From the NCBI RefSeq assembly GCF_019355935.1, contig NZ_CP079925.1, positions 2,232,001 to 2,296,000 of the forward strand: a stretch of DNA of 64,000 bases, given 5' to 3'. The DNA comes from Comamonas sp. Y33R10-2. Its GTDB lineage: Bacteria; Pseudomonadota; Gammaproteobacteria; Burkholderiales; Burkholderiaceae_C. The notes beneath the pieces are model-generated. The model was not told where the DNA came from. It ran no database searches and saw only the letters and a program-made list of their open reading frames with translations. How positions within the stretch are numbered: position 1 is the stretch's first letter; every line of letters starts with the position of its first letter. Positions 9,272-18,300 of this stretch are shown here, piece by piece. Position numbers and translations under genes: made by a program.

Positions 9272-12187
9272 TTACGCTAGCAACTGCCTGAGCACATAGG
9301 GCAAGATGCCGCCATGACGGTAGTAATCCACCTCAATCGGGGTGTCTATGCGCAGCTTCACGACAACTGTCTTCTTACTGCCATCGGCGCGCGTGATCAC
9401 CAATTGCGCATTGCTTTGCGGGGCCAAATCAGCAGCGGGAATCACATCAATGAACTCCTCGCCCGTCAGCCCCAGACTTTGCCAGCTGTCATTGCCTTTG
9501 AACTGCAGCGGCAAAACTCCCATACCGACCAGATTGGAGCGGTGAATGCGCTCAAAGCTACGTGCCACGACGGCCTTGATGCCCAATAGCTGGGTCCCTT
9601 TAGCGGCCCAGTCACGGCTGGAGCCTGTGCCGTACTCCTCACCGGCCAACACCACCGTAGCGCGGCCTGCAGCTTGGTACTTCATGGCGGCATCGTAGAT
9701 GGGCATTTTTTCAGTCTTGCCGTGATCATCGCGGTAGACCGTGATGCCGCCCTCTTCACGCGAGCCATCAGCCGCCGCTGCGATCATCAAATTTTTGATG
9801 CGTACATTGGCAAAAGTGCCGCGCATCATCACCTCGTGATTGCCGCGACGCGAGCCGTAGCTGTTGAAGTCGGCCTTTTGTACGCCATGCGCTAGCAGCC
9901 ACTTGCCGGCTGGTGAAGTCTCCTTGATGGAGCCTGCGGGTGAGATGTGGTCAGTGGTGATGGAGTCGCCAAACAAAGCCATCACACGCGCGCCATGCAC
10001 GGCATTGGGGTTTGAGCATTTTTGATCTGCAGTGCTTGATTTACTTAGAGCAGGCGCTTTCAAATCAATAGCAAAATCGGCAAAGAATGGAGGCTCGGCG
10101 ATATAGGTACTCTCAGGCCAAGTGTAGGTAGCACCCGTCACGCCCTTGATTTTTTCCCAGAGTTTGCCCGGCTCGCTGGCCACTTGTTCGTAGTTGCTGC
10201 GGAAAGCCTTGCCGTTCATGGCGTACTTGAGCAGTTCTTGGATCTCCTCGCTGCTGGGCCAGATGTCACCCAGGTACACATCCTTGCCGCCCTTGCCTTT
10301 ACCCACGGGCTCAGTCATCAAGTCCTTGCGCATGGTGCCTGCAATCGCGTAAGCCACGACCAAGGGTGGGCTGGCCAGAAAGTTAGCTTTGATATTGGGG
10401 TGAATGCGTGCCTCAAAGTTGCGGTTACCCGAGAGCACCGCTGCGCAAACGAGATTGTTTTGCAGGATGGATGCATTGATCTCAGGGGTGAGATCACCCG
10501 CATTGCCAATGCAAGTGGTGCAGCCGTAGCCCGCCAAGGCAAAACCCAGCTTTTCCAGATAGGGCAACAGGCCCGCCTCAGTCAAATAACGCGTCACCAA
10601 GCGAGAGCCCGGGGCCAGCGAAGTCTTGATGTGCGGCTTGACTTTCAGCCCGGCCTCTACCGCTTTCTTGGCCAACAAACCGGCTGCCAGCATCACACTG
10701 GGGTTGGAGGTGTTGGTGCAGCTAGTGATAGCCGCAATCAGTACATCGCCGCTGCCAATATCAAAGCTCTTGTAGGGTGTTGCAATCGCACTGCTTGCAT
10801 CAACGGCAATAGCGCTGGCCTCGGCCTTGTTGGTCCTGGGCTTGTTGCTCACCATCTCGACTGTGTTGCGCTCTGCATTGGCAGGCACGGGCTTGCTCTC
10901 TGGCTGCAAGGCCTCTGGCCCACCGGGATGCACAAGATGGCGGCGAGCCAGTTGGTCGGCAGCTAAGTTGAAGCCATTTTGCGCAACCGGTGCGCTGAAC
11001 AGTTCATCGAACTGGCCAGCCACATTGCCAATCTCGATACGGTCCTGCGGCCGCTTAGGGCCAGCCAGACTAGGCGCGACCTTGCCAAGATCGAGTTTGA
11101 CTACATGCGAGTAGTCGATATCACCGGCCTTGGGCACGCCAAACAGGTTCTGCGCCTTGAAGTAAGCCTCGAAGGCCTGAATCTCAGTCTTGGTGCGGCC
11201 CGTGCCTTTGAAGTACTCAATGGTCTTTTCATCGACGGGGAAAAAGCCCATGGTGGCACCGTACTCAGGCGCCATATTGCCAATGGTGGCGCGGTCAGGT
11301 AGCGAGAGGCTGCGCGTACCTTCACCAAAGAATTCAACAAACTTGCCCACCACTTTTTCTTTGCGCAAGATTTCTGTGACGGTGAGTACCAAATCGGTGG
11401 CCGTCACGCCCTCGCGCAGCGCGCCTGTCAGCTCAAAGCCCACCACATCGGGGGTCAGAAAGTACACAGGCTGGCCCAGCATGGCCGCTTCGGCTTCGAT
11501 GCCCCCCACGCCCCATGCAACCACGCCAATGCCGTTAATCATAGTCGTGTGGCTGTCAGTGCCTACGAGGGTGTCGGGGTAGTAAACCGCGTCTTTGCTC
11601 TTGTGCACGCCGCGCGCCAAATATTCCAAATTAACCTGATGGACGATGCCAAAGCCGGGCGGCACAACGCCAAAAGTGTCAAAGGCCTGCATGCCCCATT
11701 TCATAAACTGGTAGCGCTCTTGGTTGCGCTGAAACTCCAGCTTCATGTTCAAATCCAGCGCCTTTTTGGTGCCGAAATAATCGACCATGATGGAGTGATC
11801 GACCACCAAATCCACGGGCACCAGCGGCTCGATCGATTTGGGGTTTTTACCCAACTTGGCAGCCGTGCTGCGCATGGCAGCCAAGTCCGCCAAAAGTGGC
11901 ACGCCCGTAAAGTCTTGCAGTACCACTCGCGAGACAACGAACGGAATTTCATCCACCCGCTCAGCCTTTGGCTTGGCCTGCCAGCGCGCTAGTTGTTCGA
12001 CATGCGCTTTGGTGATTTTTTGGCCGTCGCAGTTTCGCAGCACCGACTCCAAAACGATGCGGATAGACACAGGCAATCGCTTGATTTCAGGAAACTGCTT
12101 AGCGAGTGCGGGCAAGGAGTAGTACTTGCCTTTCTTGCCACTCTCGGTTTCAAAAGACTTCAGCGTTTTGGCAAAAGTATGAGACAT
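9272..12187 (-). CDS. acnA: aconitate hydratase AcnA
   Basis: A 971-residue [4Fe-4S] aconitase of the AcnA/IRP1 type that interconverts citrate and isocitrate. Cluster ligands are visible in [12 protein letters not shown] (near 485) and [10 protein letters not shown] (near 556). The swivel domain carries [14 protein letters not shown] and [13 protein letters not shown]. The start at 12187 (MSHTFAKTL) was chosen because family members begin there and GGAGAG lies upstream; the frame is open to 12256. It is about 70 residues longer than typical AcnA owing to two low-complexity insertions: around residues 420-475, and around 705-725 ([14 protein letters not shown]) just before the swivel domain. 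A second aconitase, acnB, lies 13.5 kb away. Confidence 0.95.
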   Translation of the reverse strand: MSHTFAKTLKSFETESGKKGKYYSLPALAKQFPEIKRLPVSIRIVLESVLRNCDGQKITKAHVEQLARWQAKPKAERVDEIPFVVSRVVLQDFTGVPLLADLAAMRSTAAKLGKNPKSIEPLVPVDLVVDHSIMVDYFGTKKALDLNMKLEFQRNQERYQFMKWGMQAFDTFGVVPPGFGIVHQVNLEYLARGVHKSKDAVYYPDTLVGTDSHTTMINGIGVVAWGVGGIEAEAAMLGQPVYFLTPDVVGFELTGALREGVTATDLVLTVTEILRKEKVVGKFVEFFGEGTRSLSLPDRATIGNMAPEYGATMGFFPVDEKTIEYFKGTGRTKTEIQAFEAYFKAQNLFGVPKAGDIDYSHVVKLDLGKVAPSLAGPKRPQDRIEIGNVAGQFDELFSAPVAQNGFNLAADQLARRHLVHPGGPEALQPESKPVPANAERNTVEMVSNKPRTNKAEASAIAVDASSAIATPYKSFDIGSGDVLIAAITSCTNTSNPSVMLAAGLLAKKAVEAGLKVKPHIKTSLAPGSRLVTRYLTEAGLLPYLEKLGFALAGYGCTTCIGNAGDLTPEINASILQNNLVCAAVLSGNRNFEARIHPNIKANFLASPPLVVAYAIAGTMRKDLMTEPVGKGKGGKDVYLGDIWPSSEEIQELLKYAMNGKAFRSNYEQVASEPGKLWEKIKGVTGATYTWPESTYIAEPPFFADFAIDLKAPALSKSSTADQKCSNPNAVHGARVMALFGDSITTDHISPAGSIKETSPAGKWLLAHGVQKADFNSYGSRRGNHEVMMRGTFANVRIKNLMIAAAADGSREEGGITVYRDDHGKTEKMPIYDAAMKYQAAGRATVVLAGEEYGTGSSRDWAAKGTQLLGIKAVVARSFERIHRSNLVGMGVLPLQFKGNDSWQSLGLTGEEFIDVIPAADLAPQSNAQLVITRADGSKKTVVVKLRIDTPIEVDYYRHGGILPYVLRQLLA

Positions 12188-12384
12188 CGCGAGACTCTCC
12201 ATCAATGAGACACAGGGGGAAGCACTTGTGCCTTCATTGTGCACACAACCCGCCATTCAACGTTGTGGGACGATGCACTCCAAGCATTAGTAATACTCAG
12301 AAAATCTTATCGATATTGCTTTGACGTCATTTAATAACAATGACTTCCAGCTATTTTTTCTATAGCAAAATTACTCAATCTCAA

Positions 12385-12999
12385 TCAACGCTTGGCAGGT
12401 GGCTTGCCCGCCTTGCTTGCATCCCCATTCGGCGCAGCAGCCGCGTTCGGGTTTTGCCAGTGATACTCCACAAAACGGCGTATGACCAAGCAACCGGGCG
12501 GCGAATCAATTAAAGAGACGGAAGACCCCGGCTCCTTCGGGTCGGTATACACCGCATAAATGGGCAGCAAACGCACCATTTGGTAGCCGGGAAGCTCCGC
12601 CTGCGCGATGCTGGCACAGGTGAAGGGGGCAACGGTCATTCGTTCTGCAGCAATCGTGCAAGTGCCTGCGCCAGCATCTGGCACGGCCGTGATCGATGCA
12701 GCCATGCCTGCATTGGGAAACTCCAGTGCGATCAGCGAGAACACGGCTCCCGCATCGGGTTGCTTTCGGTCCCAGTCCAGCAACACATCGTGGCTGCGAC
12801 TACCTTGCACGGCTAGCCCTGCCAAACGGTTGATGGCTGGTAGGCATTTTTTGACCCCTACGCTAGAAGCAGCCTGCGTTAGCTTGTCTGGTGCCGGTGC
12901 CGTTGTATTAGCGACAGGCTGGGCAAGAGCTACGCCCGCACCCAACTGCACCGCGAGCAATGTACTGATTAACAGCCATGCTGATTTACGCTGACCCAT
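12385..12999 (-). CDS. small exported protein of unknown function, adhesin locus
   Basis: 204 residues with a clear Sec signal peptide (MGQRKSAWLLISTLLAVQLG, cleavage probably after AGVALA). The mature part has four cysteines (KKCLPAIN, GTCTIA, FTCASI, PGCLVI), enough for two disulfides, and is Ala/Pro-rich. I do not recognise a family. I chose ATG 12999 over the earlier start at 13029: it begins 8 bp after the stop of the upstream DUF2827 gene, and TAAGG lies at the right distance. The tight spacing makes it the last gene of a three-gene operon with the two DUF2827 genes. A periplasmic or surface role tied to the adhesin is inference from context. Confidence 0.7.
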   Translation of the reverse strand: MGQRKSAWLLISTLLAVQLGAGVALAQPVANTTAPAPDKLTQAASSVGVKKCLPAINRLAGLAVQGSRSHDVLLDWDRKQPDAGAVFSLIALEFPNAGMAASITAVPDAGAGTCTIAAERMTVAPFTCASIAQAELPGYQMVRLLPIYAVYTDPKEPGSSVSLIDSPPGCLVIRRFVEYHWQNPNAAAAPNGDASKAGKPPAKR

Positions 13000-13006
13000 C
13001 ACGACC

Positions 13007-14140
13007 TTAGTTTGCATAAAGCTGCTCAATCACCTGCGAATAGATTCGTACATTTTCATCAGCCAATGGGTCTAGTGTCGCCAGAAAACGCCGCGATTTT
13101 TTTCGATAAGAATTCAGGTCTTCATCATGCTCAGCAAAGGCTTGACACAGAGCACGCCCACCCTCTTCGCAGTCAAAGTCGTGATAGCGATAGCCACAGT
13201 CACCAATCAAATGCGAGTTGTGTATCAACGGATAGCCGCCGTACAAGGCCTCGTAATAAACGTAGTTCTGCGCGTTCTCCCAATGATGACTGATCACCGC
13301 ATCGCAATTCTGGGACAGTACCTGCCAGATAGGGAACCGCCCTTCAAACGAAGTTAGACCATGGCGGACGATATCTAGGTTGTGCGCAAAACCATTGAAG
13401 ATCGGGTTGTCTTTTAAGTGAAAGGTGTTGTATGCCCAAACCCGCTCAGTCATGTTCGGCTGCGCGCGATGGGCCACCTCGCACACCAGCAAGGGAATGT
13501 GACTGGTCTTGACCATGCATACATTGGGCTCAAACATACCCATGCGCCAGCGGCCACGACCGGGCTGGTAGCCAAACAGCAGGCCGCCTCTTGACTCTTG
13601 AATGGCTCGATCCAGCAGCTCAGGGCTCCAGAGGTGGGGAACAATCTTTACAGGAGCCCTAAAGGTGCTAGCGAAATACGGGGCGCAGGTGTTGATGTAC
13701 TCCGGTAACGTCCAAACTTCGTCATACGGCGCACCGGTGATCAATAAGCCATGCGGCTTGTTAAACAACATGCGCTCACTATCGATCACGTAGTCATTGC
13801 CCACCCGCATCGACACCACTTTGCGCCCAGTCGAGCGGAATTCAATCATCCACTCTTTGCCCAGTTGCGCGCTCATCTCAATCATCAAGTCCAGCTGCGA
13901 CATCGCCGCATTCATATCAATGACGGGGACCGGTGACTCTTTCAAAAAAGCCAGTGCATCTTGTGCGTCGCCACCGCCACCACCGGCGACGAGAAAAACT
14001 TCAGACACTAACGCAGACTTTTGCAAAAGCTGCGCGAGAAACAGGCAGTTCTGAAAAATTCCGTTTTCCCATAAAGATTGATTGCCCTTGCGTACAAATA
14101 AAGAAATACCGACGCGAAGCTTTTGGGGTTGTACAGCCAT
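13007..14140 (-). CDS. DUF2827 protein, glycosyltransferase-like (paralogue 1)
   Basis: 377 residues, no signal peptide, predicted cytoplasmic. It opens with a Rossmann-like strand (LRVGISLFVRKGNQSLWENG) and has a second half with FEPNVCMVKTSHIPLLV and ISHHWENAQNYVYYEALYGG-YPLIHNS. A strand followed by an acidic residue and a G..LIHN segment recalls the nucleotide-sugar site of GT-B glycosyltransferases. DUF2827 is, as I recall it, an uncharacterised family mainly of Burkholderiales. The ATG at 14140 overlaps the stop of the upstream paralogue (TGATG), showing translational coupling; a GTG at 14143 is the alternative. Together with its two paralogues it brackets the giant Ser/Thr-rich adhesin. 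Confidence 0.8.
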   Translation of the reverse strand: MAVQPQKLRVGISLFVRKGNQSLWENGIFQNCLFLAQLLQKSALVSEVFLVAGGGGGDAQDALAFLKESPVPVIDMNAAMSQLDLMIEMSAQLGKEWMIEFRSTGRKVVSMRVGNDYVIDSERMLFNKPHGLLITGAPYDEVWTLPEYINTCAPYFASTFRAPVKIVPHLWSPELLDRAIQESRGGLLFGYQPGRGRWRMGMFEPNVCMVKTSHIPLLVCEVAHRAQPNMTERVWAYNTFHLKDNPIFNGFAHNLDIVRHGLTSFEGRFPIWQVLSQNCDAVISHHWENAQNYVYYEALYGGYPLIHNSHLIGDCGYRYHDFDCEEGGRALCQAFAEHDEDLNSYRKKSRRFLATLDPLADENVRIYSQVIEQLYAN

Positions 14141-15297
14141 CACACAGCCTCCATCAACGCAGGCGTATCATGGCAAAGCTGCTTGAGCAAATCAGCATAT
14201 TCACGCACGTTCGCCTCAGCCGTTGGCTCTAAATCAGCAAACAACTGGCGCGTTGCACGCTGCTGATCGGGAAGTTTTTCATCGTGATTTAGGTAAGCAT
14301 CTAGCAATTGCCTGCCGCCCTCTGCAGCTTCAAAACCGGGGTAGTAATAGCCAGCGCCAAAGCTGCGCAACCAATCCGAGTTATGAATCAATGGGTAATC
14401 ACCATAGAGCGCATCCATATAGCTGTAGTTTTGGTCATTAGTCCATTGGTGCGAAATCACTGCATTCGCATGCTGGGCCATAAAACCCACAACGTCGTGG
14501 CGCCCGTGAAAACACGCTTTATGTTGCTTGACCAAATCCAGCGAGTTCGCCATATAAAGCATGGTCGGATGATCCTTCATGTGCATGCTATTGAGCACAT
14601 GCATCATCGCAATGCTTGAAGGATTGGCCCGGTAAGCCTCATCACACGCAAGCATCGAAATGCTCGATGTTTTCACCACCGAAAGATTGGGCTCGAACAT
14701 GGCGACTCTTAAGCCAGGCGCAGCCAGTTCAGCTCCATTTTTTGGCAGGGCTTGCCAGCCAAAAATATGCCCGTGCTGCTCTACATCAGCAATACGTAGT
14801 TTCAAAAAATGGGGGTTCCACAAATATGGTGCGATGCGAACTGGACAGCGATGAATTACGCGCTGAAATGGCACAAACGCGGAGTATTCCGGAATCATCC
14901 AAACTTCATCGCAACGGTCTGTTTTGAAAAAGCCACCTGGTCGATCAAACACCGCAGCCTCTACAACGGAGCCAAATGGATGCCCGACACAGTAAAAAAC
15001 GACCTTCTTGCCTCTCGCTCGCTGTAATGCCAGCCATGCGGGGTCCAGAGCCCCCGTCAATTCAATGATGACATCCACACGATCGGCTGCATCCTCGGGT
15101 CTGAGTAATTGAAGCTTCAATTCCTCAAGATTGACACTTTGCGGCATCTCACTTTGATCGCCTGCATTTAGCAGCAAGACCTCTTTCACAAACGGTATTT
15201 TTTGCAGTGCCTGCGCAAGAAAAAAAACGTTTTGTCCCGCTCCGTTTTCCCAAATATTCTGGGTCGCTCGAGTTAGTACAGAAATACCAATACGCAT
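14140..15297 (-). CDS. DUF2827 protein, glycosyltransferase-like (paralogue 2)
   Basis: 385 residues, cytoplasmic, same architecture as its neighbour: start MRIGISVLTRATQNIWENG, then MFEPNLSVVKTSSISMLA and ISHQWTNDQNYSYMDALYGD-YPLIHNS. The EPN..VVKT and SHQW.N..NY.Y...L(Y)G..L(I/V)HN motifs are shared by all three copies in this window. It lies 92 bp after the adhesin stop on the same strand, separated by a hairpin terminator, so it may be expressed by partial read-through from the adhesin. The ribosome site is AGAAGAG. A transferase that modifies the adhesin is a hypothesis. Confidence 0.8.
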   Translation of the reverse strand: MRIGISVLTRATQNIWENGAGQNVFFLAQALQKIPFVKEVLLLNAGDQSEMPQSVNLEELKLQLLRPEDAADRVDVIIELTGALDPAWLALQRARGKKVVFYCVGHPFGSVVEAAVFDRPGGFFKTDRCDEVWMIPEYSAFVPFQRVIHRCPVRIAPYLWNPHFLKLRIADVEQHGHIFGWQALPKNGAELAAPGLRVAMFEPNLSVVKTSSISMLACDEAYRANPSSIAMMHVLNSMHMKDHPTMLYMANSLDLVKQHKACFHGRHDVVGFMAQHANAVISHQWTNDQNYSYMDALYGDYPLIHNSDWLRSFGAGYYYPGFEAAEGGRQLLDAYLNHDEKLPDQQRATRQLFADLEPTAEANVREYADLLKQLCHDTPALMEAV

Positions 15298-15319
15298 AGA
15301 AGCTCTTCTTATAAAAATA

Positions 15320-15341
15320 GGCCCTCAACAATGTGAGGGCC
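15320..15341 (-). terminator. terminator or attenuator between adhesin and DUF2827 operon
   Basis: GGCCCTCA and TGAGGGCC form an 8-bp stem with a 6-nt loop. In the minus direction TATTTTTATAAG follows. It sits in the 92-bp gap after the adhesin gene, so it may set the ratio between adhesin and downstream genes. Confidence 0.7.
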
Positions 15342-15389
15342 TTTTCTTGTGCTCTTGATCTCACTCGCCTTCTTCAGGCGATTGAGCCA

Positions 15390-18300
15390 TTACTTCCACT
15401 TCCAGCCCACGCCGGCATTAAAGCCCCACTCCCGTCCTGTGGAGGATATGCCAGCGCCCCAAGACATATTACCTTCCTTCGACAGAGCCTTAAAGTTCAC
15501 AGCGACAGCGCCATAACCCTTGTATCCACCGATACCGACACCCAGAGATTTTTCACCGGGGTACAGCGTCGGCATATAGGTGCCAGACATCGCGAATGCC
15601 ATCGCAACACCAGAGTAAGCAGTCCGTGCCACATCGCCAATTTGATTTTGCAGCTTGCCCATTTGCACAGCCTGCTGACTTTCCATGGCTTTGAGCTGGC
15701 TCACGTTCACAGCATCGCTGTTAGCCGTACCAGCGGCAACCCCCGTGACCTGACGATACTGATTGCTTGACGCATCACCTACAGAAACAGCTGCCTGAGT
15801 ACTTGTTGTGGCGGCAATAGCAGCAGCTTGCGGCTCAGTAGCACCTACGGGTATATATCCTGCAACACCCGCCCCAGTGCTGGCCACAGACCCTGTACCA
15901 ATTGCCACACCACCGGACTGCTGCACCACAGCGCCAAAGCCAATCGCAGTGCCCTTGGAAATGCTGGCACTCGCACTCAAAGGCGTACCACCCGCATCGG
16001 CACCATCACCAATCGCAACACCACCACCACCAGCCTTTGCTTGTGCACCAATGGCCTGGGAGCCAGTCGCCAATGCGCCTGTACCAATCGCAATGGCATT
16101 GCTGCCTGTCGCCTGAGCGCCATATCCCATCGCTACTGCAGAAGCGCCACTCGCCACGGCTGCAGGCCCCACCGCCACCGAGTTACTGCCAGTCGCCAAA
16201 GAGTCCGCTTCGGTCGAGTTTGCATGGAAGTACTTGGTGCCATTGGCATACAAATTCGTCAGTGCATCACCCACATTATTGGCACTCACTGTCGAGCCAT
16301 CAGCCTTCGTCGTCGTAAAGGTAGGCGCTGAAATATTGCCTGTTTGCGGGTTATAGCTAGCACCACCGCCCAAAGCATTTGCGGCACCCTGCCCCGCATT
16401 AGTCAAGCGGCTATCCGACGTGCTCAAACCTGTAGACAGGCTGCTGATGCCGGTGGATGTCGATGTCGACAAGCTTTGCAAGTTGCTATTTGTGCTGCTC
16501 AAACCTGTAGACAAGCTACCGATTCCCGTGGACGCAGAAGTCGACAAGCTATCCATCCCTGTGGAAAGGCTGCCGATACCGGTCGAAGTCGACGTCGACA
16601 AACTGCTCAGGTTGCTGTTGGTGCTGTTCAGACCTGTAGACAAGCTGCCGATGCCCGTGGACGTAGAAGTCGACAAGCTTTCCAGACCTGTAGACAGGCT
16701 ACCAACGCTGCTACTAATTGTGTTCAAGCCCGTAGACAAGCTGCTCAGATTGCTGTTCGTGCTGCTCAAGCCCGTGGACAAGCTGGTGATGCCTGTCGAA
16801 GCGGATGTCGACAAGCTGTCCATCCCTGTGGAGAGGCTGCTGATGCCAGTCGAAGTCGACGTAGACAAGCTGCTCAGGTTGCTATTCGTGCTGCTCAAGC
16901 CCGTGGACAGACTGCTGATACCAGTCGAAGTCGACGTCGACAAGCTGTCCATCCCTGTGGATAGGCTGCTGATGCCAGTCGAAGCGGACGTCGACAAGCT
17001 ACTGATGCCAGTGGAAGTCGACGTGGACAAGCTGCCCAAGCTGCTATTGGTCGTGCTCAGCCCCGTGGAGGTCGAAGTCGACAAGCTGGTCAGATTGCTG
17101 TCCGTGGTGCTCAGACCCGTGGACAGGCTGCTCAGACCGGTAGAAGTCGAGGTCGACAAGCTGCCCAAATTGCTATTGGTCGTGCTCAGACCCGTGGAGG
17201 TCGAAGTCGACAGGCTGGTCAGATTGCTGTCCGTGGTGCTCAGGCCCGTGGACAGGCTGCTCAGACCGGTAGAAGTCGACGTGGACAAGCTACCCAGGTT
17301 GCTATTGGTCGTGCTCAGACCGGTGGAGGTCGAGGTCGACAGGCTGGTCAGATTGCTGTCCGTGGTGCTCAGGCCCGTGGACAGGCTGCTCAGGCCGGTA
17401 GAAGTCGAGGTCGACAAGCTACCCAAGTTGCTATTGGTCGTGCTCAGACCCGTGGAGGTCGAAGTCGACAGGCTGGTCAGATTGCTGTCCGTGGTGCTCA
17501 AGCCCGTGGACAGGCTGCTCAGGCCGGTCGATGTGGAAGTCGACAAGCTCCCCAGGTTGCTATTGGTCGTGCTCAGACCCGTGGAGGTCGAAGTCGACAG
17601 GCTGGTCAGATTGCTGTCCGTGGTGCTCAGGCCCGTGGACAGGCTGCTCAGACCGGTAGAAGTCGACGTGGACAAACTGCCCAGGTTGCTATTGGTCGTG
17701 CTCAGACCCGTGGAGGTCGAGGTCGACAGGCTGGTCAGATTGCTGTCCGTGGTGCTCAAGCCCGTGGACAGGCTGCCCAGGCCGGTGGAGGTCGACGTGG
17801 ACAAGCTGCCCAGGTTGCTATTAGTCGTGCTCAGACCGGTGGAGGTCGAAGTCGACAGACTGGTCAGATTGCTGTCCGTGGTGCTCAAGCCCGTGGACAG
17901 GCTGCTCAGACCGGTCGACGTCGAGGTGGACAAGCTGCCCAGGTTGCTATTGGTCGTGCTCAGACCCGTGGAGGTCGAAGTTGACAGGCTGGTCAGATTG
18001 CTGTCCGTGGTGCTCAAGCCCGTGGACAGGCTGCTCAGACCGGTCGACGTCGAGGTGGACAAGCTGCCCAGGTTGCTATTGGTCGTGCTCAGACCCGTGG
18101 AGGTCGAAGTTGACAGGCTGGTCAGATTGCTGTCCGTGGTGCTCAAGCCCGTGGACAGGCTGCTCAGGCCGGTCGATGTGGAAGTCGACAAGCTGCCCAG
18201 GTTGCTATTGGTCGTGCTCAGGCCGGTGGAGGTCGAAGTCGACAGGCTGGTCAGATTGCTGTCCGTGGTGCTCAGGCCCGTGGACAGGCTGCTCAGACCG

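Noticed and set aside
9272..12187. AcnD (2-methylcitrate dehydratase) instead of AcnA
   Set aside because: The N-terminus and motifs fit AcnA, and no prp genes are adjacent.
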